The notes below the pieces were generated by a model that was given only the letters and a program-made list of their open reading frames with translations, made no database searches and had not been told where the DNA came from. From assembly GCA_902521675.1 (NCBI GenBank), contig CABYSP010000013.1:1-32227 (forward strand): DNA of 32,227 nucleotides, in the 5' to 3' direction. Source of the DNA: an uncultured Pelagibacteraceae bacterium (lineage in GTDB: Bacteria > Pseudomonadota > Alphaproteobacteria > Pelagibacterales > Pelagibacteraceae). Below are positions 17,845 to 25,850 of the stretch, in pieces; the stretch's first letter is position 1; each line of letters begins with the position of its first letter. A program made the translations under genes and the position numbers.

Positions 17845-18760
17845 AATTGTTGCTGTTCAAGGAAACCATCCTTCTAAACTAAATTATTTAACAGATACAA
17901 GTATTTTTTTAGCAAACGAAATTCAGAATAAAAAATATAAAATTTTCTATTACGATCCAAAAGACTTATCAGTTGTTAACTCAAAAGTTACAGCCAAGGG
18001 CTTTTTCATTAAATTTAACTATAGCCAAAAAAAATTCTATAAAATCATAAAAAAACAAAATCTAGACTTAAGTAGATGTAAATTTATTCTTATTCGTCAA
18101 GATCCACCTTTTAATCTTGAGTATATTTCAACTACATACATTTTGGATACTATTAAGACTAAAGTTAAAATAATTAACAACCCTACCTCTGTAAGGAATA
18201 TTTCTGAAAAATTGTACTCATCTAAATATCAAAAATATATGCCTGCTACTATTTTTACTCAAAATATAAATGAAATTAAAAAATTTTTCAAAAAAAACAA
18301 AAAAGTCATTTTAAAACCAATCCATAGTTTCAGTGGAAATGATATTCATTTACTAAATAAATTTAATTCAAAATTAATTAAAAAATTCATAAAAAAACAT
18401 GATCATATCATGTGCCAAAAATTTCTTCCTAAAATAAGTAAGGGAGACAAAAGAGTTTTTATTATTAATGGAAAGGTATGTGGTGCAATTTCAAGGGTTC
18501 CTAAAAAAGGGTCGATTTTAAGTAATATGAGTAAAGGAGCAAAGCCAACTAATATCAAATTAACAACTAAAGAAACTAAGATTTCAAAGTTAATTGCAAA
18601 AGATTTAAAAAAAGAAAATATTTTTTTTGCAGGAATTGATTTTATAGACCAAAAACTCAATGGAGATATTAATGTTACATCTCCAACTGGACTTAAAACA
18701 CTTTATGATCTATCGGGAAAAAATTTAGCTAAAACTTTTTGGAAAGAGCTTAAAGCGTGA
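17825..18760 (+). CDS. gshB: Glutathione synthetase
   Basis: This enzyme adds glycine to gamma-glutamylcysteine. The 311-residue ATP-grasp protein has the diagnostic D-P-P-F-N-L-E-Y-I-S-T-T-Y segment (about 97-109), a lysine-rich ATP-grasp core with I-L-K-P and an S-G-N-D loop, and the C-terminal N-V-T-S-P-T-G-L motif. The outermost ATG gives M-N-Y-M-I-N-K. A second ATG at 17834 would start three residues later and reduce the gshA overlap to 11 bp; either is possible. It is coupled downstream to a DMT transporter by a 4-bp GTGA overlap. Confidence 0.92.
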   Translation: MNYMINKIVAVQGNHPSKLNYLTDTSIFLANEIQNKKYKIFYYDPKDLSVVNSKVTAKGFFIKFNYSQKKFYKIIKKQNLDLSRCKFILIRQDPPFNLEYISTTYILDTIKTKVKIINNPTSVRNISEKLYSSKYQKYMPATIFTQNINEIKKFFKKNKKVILKPIHSFSGNDIHLLNKFNSKLIKKFIKKHDHIMCQKFLPKISKGDKRVFIINGKVCGAISRVPKKGSILSNMSKGAKPTNIKLTTKETKISKLIAKDLKKENIFFAGIDFIDQKLNGDINVTSPTGLKTLYDLSGKNLAKTFWKELKA

Positions 18761-19617
18761 ATAATTTAAACAATCAACAAAGAGGTTCTTTGTTGGCCTT
18801 CACAGCAGTAATGCTTATTACACCCGACTCTCTTTTGATTAGATTGTCAAATATCGAAACTTGGGGAATGTTATTCTATAGAGGAGCTATTCCTTTTGTT
18901 GTAGTCTTAATAGGTTTATTAATTTTTTATAATAAAAATTTCTTAAATGCTTTATTTAATGTAGGGTATACAGGAATATTTTATACGATCAGTTTTGCAA
19001 TTTGTAATATTACATTTCTTGTATCCATTCAAAATACTAATGTAGCAAATACCTTGGTAATGGTTGCTATGGCGCCAATGATCTCAGCAATATTAGGTGG
19101 GATTTTTTTAAAAGAAGTACCTGATAAAAAAACTTGGCTTGCAATATTAATAACTTTCTTTTCTGCTATTTATATATTTTATGACTCAATACAGTTGGGA
19201 AACTTTTTTGGTGATTTTATGGGGTTGGTTACTGCTACTGGACTTGCGGTTAATGCTGTATTGGTAAGATCAGCAAAGGATAGAGATTTACTTCCCTCAG
19301 CAGTTTTGGGGAAATTATGTGTTACTATTTTTGCATTTTTCTTCGTTGAAAGTTTTGACCTCGTTGGAAATGATATGGTTTATATTCCTTTAATGTGTGT
19401 TATGTGCGTAGCAATACCATTTGTTTTAGTGACAATAGCTCCAAGATTTATACCAGCTGAGGAGGTAAATTTATTCTTTTTACTAGAAACTATAATTGGT
19501 CCTATATGGGTATGGATGATTATCAAAGAACAACCGAGCATGGAGACAGTCCAAGGTGGTATTATTATAATTGTAACAATTGCAATTCACTCATTTCTTA
19601 AGCTCAAAAAATCTTAA
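18757..19617 (+). CDS. EamA/DMT-family permease
   Basis: The 286-residue protein shows ten hydrophobic helices in two five-helix halves, the arrangement of EamA-type drug/metabolite transporters. The first half has the typical F-Y-R-G-A-I-P-F motif around residues 40-47, and the end of the second half has E-E-V-N-L-F-F-L-L-E-T-I-x-G-P-I-W-V-W, a hallmark of the family. The start is GTG, overlapping the gshB stop by 4 bp (GTGA), so it is probably translated with gshB. A thiol or glutathione-related substrate would be a guess from context alone. The family moves amino acids, nucleobases and many other metabolites. Confidence 0.82.
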   Translation: MNNLNNQQRGSLLAFTAVMLITPDSLLIRLSNIETWGMLFYRGAIPFVVVLIGLLIFYNKNFLNALFNVGYTGIFYTISFAICNITFLVSIQNTNVANTLVMVAMAPMISAILGGIFLKEVPDKKTWLAILITFFSAIYIFYDSIQLGNFFGDFMGLVTATGLAVNAVLVRSAKDRDLLPSAVLGKLCVTIFAFFFVESFDLVGNDMVYIPLMCVMCVAIPFVLVTIAPRFIPAEEVNLFFLLETIIGPIWVWMIIKEQPSMETVQGGIIIIVTIAIHSFLKLKKS

Positions 19618-19674
19618 TTCCTAAATTACAAATAACTTGATTTAGCCACAAATCAGAAATAGATAGCGATTCAT

Positions 19675-20988
19675 ATGAATAAAATTCTAAAGAATTCTTG
19701 GGCACTGTTTATGGGGATGGGAGCTCTCATGCTTGCCTATGGTTTTCAGGGATCCTTACTAGGAGTTAGGGCTGTAAAAGAAGAATTTAGTTTAGCTGCT
19801 ACAGGGTTTATGATGTCTGGATATTTTGTAGGATATTTTATTGGTGCAATTACAATACCAAAATTAATTTCCAGAGTTGGACATATTAGAATATTTGCTG
19901 CTTTTGCATCTATTGCGTCTTTAGTTATTTTAGTTCACGCAGTTTTCATAAATCCATTTGTATGGTTTTTATTAAGAATTCTAACAGGGGTAAGCATGGT
20001 TTCTATTTATACAGTTGCCGAAAGTTGGCTAAATGATAGAGCAAGCAATAAAAATAGAGGAAGTGTCTTATCGCTGTACATGGTGATTTTGTATGGAGCA
20101 ATGGGTTGTGGGATGTTTTTTTTAAATTTTAGTAATCCAGTAAATTTTGAACCTTTTATTTTGATATCAGTAATTACTTCAGGAGCGCTAATACCAATTT
20201 TATTAACAAAAAGAAAACCTCCTACTTTTAAAAAAATTGAAAGTATGTCTTTAAGAGAAGTTTACATGTCTTCTCCTTTTGGAATGGTCAGTTCATTTTT
20301 TTATGGCACAATTCAATCTGCATTATTTACTTTACTAGCTGTATATGCGGCAGGAATGAATTTTACAATATTTCAAATTTCAGTTGTAACATTTCTATTA
20401 TCAGTATCAGGTGCGATATCTCAATGGCCAATAGGAAAAATATCAGATATGTATGATAGGAGAAAAGTAATTATTATAGTTAGTTTTGCTGCAGCCTTCT
20501 TTGCACTTTGTGCAATTTTTGCCTCTGGTCAAATGTATATGCCTGATGGTTTAGCAACAAGTAAGTTTTGGTTTTATGTTTTTTTAATTTTATTTTCATT
20601 TTGTAGTCTTCCTATGTTTTCGTTAATTTTAGCACATACAAATGATTTTATTCCAAAAGAAAAATTTGTTGCTGCAGGAGCCAGTTTACAATTCACATTT
20701 GGAATGGGAGCAATGGGTGGGCCTTTTTTATGCTCAATATTTATGAACTTAACAAATTTAAATGGTTTTTTTGTATTCTTAATGTTTTTTCATATATTGA
20801 TTGGAGTTTATGGTGTCTATAGATCAAAAGTCAGACCTGTTGTTGAAAATCCAGACTCGCAATTTGTTGCAATGCCACAATCAATTACACCAGCTGGTAT
20901 AGAGCTAAACCCAACTACTGAACCAATTGAAGAGCCAGTGAAAACTAATCCTGTTTCTATTTTTATTGAAGAGAAACCATTAAAATAG
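19675..20988 (+). CDS. Major facilitator superfamily transporter, YcaD-like
   Basis: This 437-residue protein has 12 predicted helices. The MFS signatures are a short basic loop between helices two and three (I-S-R-V-G-H-I-R) and its equivalent in the second half (D-M-Y-D-R-R-K-V). Early residues G-F-Q-G-S-L-L-G-V-R and the segment A-E-S-W-L-N-D-R-A resemble the YcaD subgroup of uncharacterised MFS permeases. The soluble C-terminal tail after about residue 385 is rich in Pro, Glu and Thr, which is also common in that subgroup. The 57-bp spacer before it makes it the last, possibly separate, gene of this plus-strand run. It converges with the MOSC gene across 6 bp. Confidence 0.8.
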   Translation: MNKILKNSWALFMGMGALMLAYGFQGSLLGVRAVKEEFSLAATGFMMSGYFVGYFIGAITIPKLISRVGHIRIFAAFASIASLVILVHAVFINPFVWFLLRILTGVSMVSIYTVAESWLNDRASNKNRGSVLSLYMVILYGAMGCGMFFLNFSNPVNFEPFILISVITSGALIPILLTKRKPPTFKKIESMSLREVYMSSPFGMVSSFFYGTIQSALFTLLAVYAAGMNFTIFQISVVTFLLSVSGAISQWPIGKISDMYDRRKVIIIVSFAAAFFALCAIFASGQMYMPDGLATSKFWFYVFLILFSFCSLPMFSLILAHTNDFIPKEKFVAAGASLQFTFGMGAMGGPFLCSIFMNLTNLNGFFVFLMFFHILIGVYGVYRSKVRPVVENPDSQFVAMPQSITPAGIELNPTTEPIEEPVKTNPVSIFIEEKPLK

Positions 20989-20994
20989 AAATAT

Positions 20995-21441
20995 TTAGCT
21001 CAATAATTTTATTTTATCGCCGATTTTAATTTTTGAAGAAGATAGGATTTGGCATCTAAGACCACCTTTTCTCATAAATTCTTTAAGAATATTTTTTTGA
21101 TCAAGCATTTCAGTCAAATGTCGACACGGACGACATAATTCAATTCCTTCCAATTCAACATTTCCTATCTTAATTTTTTTTCCAATTAAATCATTTAATT
21201 GAATACCTTTTGTAATTACATTCCGCCTAAAATTGACGTAAGGTATATTGAGCCCAAATTTAATATTATATTCATCAATATTTTCGGACTCTATTAAAGA
21301 TAATTGATTGTAAGGATCATTAAAATCATGAAAATGTCGATCGCCTACTATTCCTTTATTGGCTAAAACCTCAATTGAATTTACTTCCTTGATTGGCTGA
21401 TTGTTGTTGGTAGCAATTCCTAATTTAAATACTTCAGCCAT
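20995..21441 (-). CDS. MOSC-domain protein
   Basis: The 148 residues form a compact MOSC domain, the fold shared with molybdenum-cofactor sulfurase C-termini. Visible elements are G-I-V-G-D-R-H-F-H near 30-38, Y-N-Q-L-S-L-I near 44-50, an F-R-R-N-V-I-T near 71-77, and E-L-C-R-P-C-R-H-L near 100-108, where the family usually carries a sulfur-handling cysteine. MOSC proteins deliver sulfur to metal centres or reduce N-hydroxylated substrates with molybdopterin. This short form lacks the additional domains of YiiM or mARC proteins. It is divergent from the PhyH-type gene by 47 bp and is a single-gene unit. Confidence 0.8.
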   Translation of the reverse strand: MAEVFKLGIATNNNQPIKEVNSIEVLANKGIVGDRHFHDFNDPYNQLSLIESENIDEYNIKFGLNIPYVNFRRNVITKGIQLNDLIGKKIKIGNVELEGIELCRPCRHLTEMLDQKNILKEFMRKGGLRCQILSSSKIKIGDKIKLLS

Positions 21442-21447
21442 AAATTA

Positions 21448-21474
21448 TTGAAGAAATAGTTGAGCTCATATAAT
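21448..21474 (+). promoter_or_regulatory. Probable promoter of the dioxygenase/dehydrogenase operon
   Basis: A perfect TATAAT at 21469-21474 follows TTGAAG (21448-21453) with a 15-base spacer, in the 47-bp divergent gap between the MOSC gene and the PhyH-like gene. Initiation near 21481 would leave a leader of about 8 nt, so the message may be nearly leaderless. I see no Shine-Dalgarno sequence before the ATG at 21489. The short spacer lowers confidence in the -35 part. Confidence 0.4.
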
Positions 21475-21488
21475 CTTTTCAAAATAAT

Positions 21489-22313
21489 ATGACTTATCTA
21501 TCATCAAATCAACTTAAACAGTATGAAGATCAAGGATACATATCCCCTATTGAAGTTTTGTCTAGTAGTGAGGCATTAAAGGCAAGAGAAGAAATAGAAT
21601 TGATTGAAAAAAAAATGCCAAATGAAATAGATAAGTCGGGAAGATATAATATTCATTTAATTTCACCACAACTTGACTCGATCGTTCATAATTCAAAAAT
21701 TTTAGATGCTGTAGAAAGTATTATTGGAAAGAATATCTTGGTTTGTAGCACTACTTTATTTATTAAAAACCCTAACGAACAAAGTTTTGTAAGCTATCAC
21801 CAGGATGCAAAGTATATAGGATTAGAACCACACAATTGGGTTACAGCATGGGTAGCGTTGACGGATTCGAACGAAAATAACGGTTGTATGAAAATGTGGC
21901 CTAAGTCACATTTAAATATTAAAGATCACAATGAGAAATTTAATGAAGGTAACTTACTCACTCGAGGACAAACGGTTGAAAATGTACCTGAAGACGAAGT
22001 TAAATCTATAGAACTAAAAGCTGGTCAAATGTCATTGCATCATCCAAGAGTAGTTCATGGATCGGGGATAAATAAAAGTAATGATAGAAGAATAGGATTT
22101 GTTATCCAAAGTTATATAGGCACAAATGTAAAACAGACCTTAGGTAAAAATAGTGTTCAAATTGCAAGAGGAGAGGATAAATATCATTATCATGAAATTA
22201 TAAATAGAACTAATGCTTTAATGAGTGAAGAAAGTATTTTACTTCGAAAAAAAGAAAATGATTACCTGCAAGAAATTTTTTATAAGGGTGCAAAACAAAA
22301 AGGATCTTATTAG
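21489..22313 (+). CDS. Phytanoyl-CoA dioxygenase (PhyH) family protein
   Basis: This is a non-haem Fe(II)/2-oxoglutarate-type oxygenase of 274 residues. The iron-binding facial triad is visible: His104 and Asp106 in Y-H-Q-D, and His190 in V-V-H-G-S-G. A basic residue about ten positions later (Arg200/Arg201) should bind the 2-oxoglutarate carboxylate. The segment E-N-N-G-C-M-K-M-W-P-K-S-H before the distal His is characteristic of bacterial PhyH proteins that hydroxylate small metabolites or osmolytes. The true substrate is unknown. It is the first gene of an operon with two Gfo/Idh/MocA dehydrogenases, which suggests hydroxylation and then oxidation of a common sugar- or cyclitol-like compound. 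That is inference. Confidence 0.85.
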   Translation: MTYLSSNQLKQYEDQGYISPIEVLSSSEALKAREEIELIEKKMPNEIDKSGRYNIHLISPQLDSIVHNSKILDAVESIIGKNILVCSTTLFIKNPNEQSFVSYHQDAKYIGLEPHNWVTAWVALTDSNENNGCMKMWPKSHLNIKDHNEKFNEGNLLTRGQTVENVPEDEVKSIELKAGQMSLHHPRVVHGSGINKSNDRRIGFVIQSYIGTNVKQTLGKNSVQIARGEDKYHYHEIINRTNALMSEESILLRKKENDYLQEIFYKGAKQKGSY

Positions 22314-22316
22314 TTT

Positions 22317-23327
22317 ATGAAAAAAGCACTTAACCTTGGAGTAATCGGAATAGATCATGGTCATATTTTCGATATGCTAGATGAAATGATCAAAGAAGGT
22401 TGTAGCTGTAATTACTTTTGGACAGATAGGGATCCATTAACTCTTCAAGAATTTAATAAAAAATATCCAAATATTAAAAGAAAAGAAAATAAAGAGGAAA
22501 TATTAAATGACTCATCTATTGATATGATTTTAATATCTTCGATCCCTGTAGATAGAGCTGGTCATTCAATAGATGCATTAAAAGCTGGGAAAGATGTTAT
22601 GGTAGATAAACCAGGCTGTACTACGTTAGATCAGTTAAATAATTTGAAAAATACTGTTAAAGAAACTGGAAAAATATGGTCTGTAAATTTTTCTGAAAGA
22701 TTTCATGTTGCTGCAGTTGCTAAAGCTGAAGAATTAGTCAATGAGGGAAAAATTGGTAAAGTAAAGCAAACAATTGGTACAGGTCCCCATAGACAGGGTA
22801 ATTATGAAAGACCTGATTGGTTTTATAATCGTCAAAGTTATGGAGGAATTATTACCGATATTGGTTCCCATCAAATTCATCAATTTTTGGTTTTTACAAA
22901 CTCAAATGAGGCAAAAATCAACCATGCATTAGTTGAAAATACGACAAAGAAAGATATGCCTGGTTTTCAAGATTTTGGTGAAGTGAACCTTACTGGCAAT
23001 GGTGGGCATGGTTATATTCGCCTTGATTGGTTTACTCCAGATGCACTTCCAACCTGGGGAGATGGCAGATTGCTAATACTTGGAGACAAAGGTTTTATTG
23101 AAATTAGAAAATATACTGACTTAGCAAAATCAGAAAAAGGTAATCATTTATATTTTGCTAATAATGAAGAAGTGAAATACATCAATTGCTCTGATGTTAA
23201 ACTGCCCTACTTTAGTAATTTAATTAAAGATGTTTTAAACAGAACAGAAACGGCATGTCCTCAAGAACTTACTTATCTTTCAATGGAACTTGCTATTAAA
23301 GCTCAAGAGCAAGCTGAAAAAAAATGA
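22317..23327 (+). CDS. Gfo/Idh/MocA-family oxidoreductase (first copy)
   Basis: The 336 residues comprise an N-terminal Rossmann domain and a C-terminal beta-sheet domain. The nucleotide loop reads G-V-I-G-I-D-H-G-H, a variant in which the usual second glycine is Asp; this form occurs in one branch of the family. The catalytic lysine is Lys98 in V-D-K-P-G, where Asp replaces the more common Glu. The active-site histidine region is G-G-I-I-T-D-I-G-S-H (Asp181, His185). Substrates of the family are usually sugars, inositols or their derivatives. It starts 3 bp after the PhyH-like gene and overlaps the second dehydrogenase by 4 bp. Confidence 0.85.
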   Translation: MKKALNLGVIGIDHGHIFDMLDEMIKEGCSCNYFWTDRDPLTLQEFNKKYPNIKRKENKEEILNDSSIDMILISSIPVDRAGHSIDALKAGKDVMVDKPGCTTLDQLNNLKNTVKETGKIWSVNFSERFHVAAVAKAEELVNEGKIGKVKQTIGTGPHRQGNYERPDWFYNRQSYGGIITDIGSHQIHQFLVFTNSNEAKINHALVENTTKKDMPGFQDFGEVNLTGNGGHGYIRLDWFTPDALPTWGDGRLLILGDKGFIEIRKYTDLAKSEKGNHLYFANNEEVKYINCSDVKLPYFSNLIKDVLNRTETACPQELTYLSMELAIKAQEQAEKK

Positions 23328-24397
23328 AAAAATATCAAGTAGCAATAATTGGAACCAATATAGGAGCAAAACATTTTGAAGATTTTCAAAAAGTATCTAA
23401 GAGATTTAATGTTCACACATTATGTGGTTTAACTCGGGAAGCTATTGATAAAATACTACAATCAAATACTGATACAAAAGTTTCTCTAAATTTTGACGAT
23501 GTATTAAAACTTAAAGAAATTGATATCATTGATATTTGTCTCCCACCCCATTTACATTTTTCTGCTTGTAAAAAAGCTATGGAAGCTGGAAAGCATGTGA
23601 TTTGTGAAAAACCATTAGTTTCAAGTCTTAAAGAAGTAGATGAATTAGAAAAGATCAGCAATTCAACGAGTAAGATAATTTTCCCAGTATTTCAATATCG
23701 ATATGGTCTAGGATTTTCAAAATTAAAAGCATTAATAAAATCTGGTTTAGCAGGAAACCCTTTGGTTGCTTCTTTAGAAACTCATTGGAATAGAGGTAAA
23801 GATTATTATTCAAAACCTTGGAGAGGAACTTGGAAAGGTGAAAAAGGCGGCGCAATATTAAGTCATTCCATCCATATTCATGATTTAGTGAGTATGATCT
23901 TGGGGCCTGTTTCAAATGTTTTTGCAAAATTAACAACTAGAGTAAATGATATTGAAGTTGAAGATTGTGCAGCTCTTTCTATTGAAATGGAAAACGGCAC
24001 ATTAGTTACAAGCTCAATCACACTTGGAGCAGCAAATGATACGAGTAGACTTCGATTTTGTTTTGAAGGGTTAACGGCTGAGTCTGGTGCATCACCAGAT
24101 AAACCATATAGTCCAGCTGATGATAAATGGGATTTTTTACCAAGAGCTCCTATAACTCAAGCTCAAATAGATGAAGTGTTATCAACAGTAAAAGAACCAA
24201 AATCATGGTATGCGGGTATGTTTGAAGAAATCGCAAATAAACTAGATGGATCTCCTAGTGATGAAGTAACTTTGTCAGATGCTAGAAAGTCTCTAGAATT
24301 TGTAACCGCTGTATATGCTTCATCTAGACAAAATAAAATTATTGAAATTCCAATAGATAAAAAAAATAAACTTTATAATTCTTGGCTCCCGTATTAA
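23324..24397 (+). CDS. Gfo/Idh/MocA-family oxidoreductase (second copy)
   Basis: This 357-residue dehydrogenase is only distantly similar to its upstream neighbour, so the pair is not a recent duplication. It has a Rossmann loop G-T-N-I-G-A-K-H, catalytic Lys96 in C-E-K-P-L, and a G-G-A-I-L-S-H-S-I-H segment (His184) with Asp187, in line with the usual Lys/Asp/His set. A 4-bp ATGA overlap couples it to the first dehydrogenase. Two different NAD(P)-dependent dehydrogenases plus an oxygenase suggest a short degradative or epimerising pathway, but no transporter or regulator adjoins it. The 3' end faces the minus-strand Pcs-like gene with a 5-bp gap. Confidence 0.85.
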   Translation: MKKYQVAIIGTNIGAKHFEDFQKVSKRFNVHTLCGLTREAIDKILQSNTDTKVSLNFDDVLKLKEIDIIDICLPPHLHFSACKKAMEAGKHVICEKPLVSSLKEVDELEKISNSTSKIIFPVFQYRYGLGFSKLKALIKSGLAGNPLVASLETHWNRGKDYYSKPWRGTWKGEKGGAILSHSIHIHDLVSMILGPVSNVFAKLTTRVNDIEVEDCAALSIEMENGTLVTSSITLGAANDTSRLRFCFEGLTAESGASPDKPYSPADDKWDFLPRAPITQAQIDEVLSTVKEPKSWYAGMFEEIANKLDGSPSDEVTLSDARKSLEFVTAVYASSRQNKIIEIPIDKKNKLYNSWLPY

Positions 24398-24402
24398 ATA
24401 AA

Positions 24403-25140
24403 TTAATTTCTAAATGTTTTAAAAATGCTTACAGATATAAAATAAATATTTGAAACAACCCATAAAAACATCAAGAAAACCTCATATACTGGATTTATGT
24501 TCAGGTCCTTTATTAAAATAAGCAAAATTGAAGTAATGAACCAAAATATTGCGAAAATAATTGATAAACTTTTAAATTTTTTTACTCTTAAAGGATGAAT
24601 GCATTTTAAAGGAGAAAATTTTAGTAATATTAATAAAATTAAAAATATCAAATTAAAATTTTGACTAGTGCCAAATATATAAAAGTAAAGTACGATTACA
24701 TTCCAAATAGCAGGGAAACCATTATAGTAATTATCATTTGTTAAAATATTCAAATTCACATAAGAATAAATAGAAATAAAAATCAAAATTACAGGAATTA
24801 ATAAAATAAACTGGTCTGGTACATACCTAAACCAATAAATCATTATTGATGGTATTATAACATAGTTAAAAAAATCAATTATACTATCCAGCATTTTGCC
24901 ATCAATATGTGGTAGATTTTTTTTCACATTAAATTTTCTAGCTAAAGACCCATCAACACTGTCTATTAAAAATGCACATCCAAGCCAAAGAAAAGCCTCT
25001 TTTTGGTTGTTATTCATAACAGCAATTAAGGCAAAGAAACCAGCAACAATTCCAAATCCAGTCAACAAATGAACAAGAATACTTAGAAATCTATCTTTTT
25101 TTAAAAGTTCGTACGGTTTAATATTTTTTTCTTTACTCAT
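24403..25140 (-). CDS. CDP-alcohol phosphatidyltransferase, phosphatidylcholine synthase (Pcs)-like
   Basis: This 245-residue multi-span membrane protein carries the CDP-alcohol phosphotransferase motif: Asp60, Asp63-Gly64, Ala67-Arg68, Gly81, Asp85 and Asp89. The gap between A-R and G is 12 residues rather than the usual 8-9. I recall that longer spacing, followed by L-D-x-x-I-D and a Y-V-x-x-P segment, from bacterial Pcs enzymes that condense choline directly with CDP-diacylglycerol. Length is also close to Sinorhizobium-type Pcs. Phosphatidylserine or phosphatidylglycerophosphate synthase are alternatives, but their spacing fits less well. It is the last gene of a leftward operon behind the ten-cysteine and UnbV-domain genes (gap 10 bp). 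Confidence 0.7.
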   Translation of the reverse strand: MSKEKNIKPYELLKKDRFLSILVHLLTGFGIVAGFFALIAVMNNNQKEAFLWLGCAFLIDSVDGSLARKFNVKKNLPHIDGKMLDSIIDFFNYVIIPSIMIYWFRYVPDQFILLIPVILIFISIYSYVNLNILTNDNYYNGFPAIWNVIVLYFYIFGTSQNFNLIFLILLILLKFSPLKCIHPLRVKKFKSLSIIFAIFWFITSILLILIKDLNINPVYEVFLMFLWVVSNIYFISVSIFKTFRN

Positions 25141-25150
25141 TTTTCAAAAA

Positions 25151-25843
25151 TTATCTTGCCAATTTTATAAAAATATCTCCCATCCCACTTTGTAACTCTT
25201 CATCAGGTGTATTGTTTCTAAATTCACAAAACAAACCTGTTACTTGATGATTATCAATTTTGAGAATTTCAGATTTGTCGCAAGTTTTAGCTTTATGAAA
25301 TAAGCCAATAACCAGCCTATTATTTAGTTCTACAACTTGATCTTTTGATAAACTTTGACCATCACAAAAGTAATCTCTATTTACTTGTTTTGGAAAATTT
25401 TTTTTACCACATGGGTTTTTAATTGTTAAAACATAAAAATCTTTTTCGATATCTTTAAATTTATGTTTCATTTTTTCAACTTTTGAATATTTCATTAAAT
25501 CACATGAGCATGGGATGCAGCACCTATAATAATCACCACAAACTTTTTTATTTGTACCAACCTCTTGTAAATATACTTTTTCAGGATCTGCATTAGGATC
25601 AATTAAAGAACCGGATACAGCACAATAAAGTTTATTAAACTCAACAAATTCTTGATAAGTAATATCCTTGTTCAGTATATGTTTAAAAAATTTTGGACCA
25701 GCGGCATTTCTATTTCTATCTGGAAATATTTTAATCCATTCATTCACTAACTCTTGATAATAATTTCTCTCTTGTGCCTCTAAACTTGAGTTATAAGAAA
25801 AAACCAAAAATACGGTAAACATAATAAAAAAAAATTTTTTCAT
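25151..25843 (-). CDS. Secreted cysteine-rich protein of unknown function
   Basis: I do not recognise this 230-residue protein. It has a clear signal peptide (hydrophobic core about 4-16, likely cleavage near A23). The mature part holds ten cysteines at 74, 102, 108, 109, 112, 114, 145, 160, 188 and 206. Five of them cluster as C-x5-C-C-x2-C-x-C at 102-114, which suggests a disulfide knot or a metal site in the periplasm. Ten cysteines is striking beside its neighbours. It sits between the FG-GAP/UnbV gene (7 bp) and the Pcs-like gene (10 bp), so it is almost certainly in one transcript with them. Confidence 0.75.
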   Translation of the reverse strand: MKKFFFIMFTVFLVFSYNSSLEAQERNYYQELVNEWIKIFPDRNRNAAGPKFFKHILNKDITYQEFVEFNKLYCAVSGSLIDPNADPEKVYLQEVGTNKKVCGDYYRCCIPCSCDLMKYSKVEKMKHKFKDIEKDFYVLTIKNPCGKKNFPKQVNRDYFCDGQSLSKDQVVELNNRLVIGLFHKAKTCDKSEILKIDNHQVTGLFCEFRNNTPDEELQSGMGDIFIKLAR

Positions 25844-25850
25844 AAAAAGA

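Noticed and set aside
19638..19655. Hairpin TGATTT/AAATCA with a 6-base loop in the spacer before the MFS gene
   Set aside because: Only six, mostly A-T, pairs and no following T-run, so not a convincing terminator or riboswitch.
23413..23936. Two minus-strand frames inside the second Gfo/Idh/MocA gene
   Set aside because: Shadows of a well-supported dehydrogenase; no start context or family similarity.
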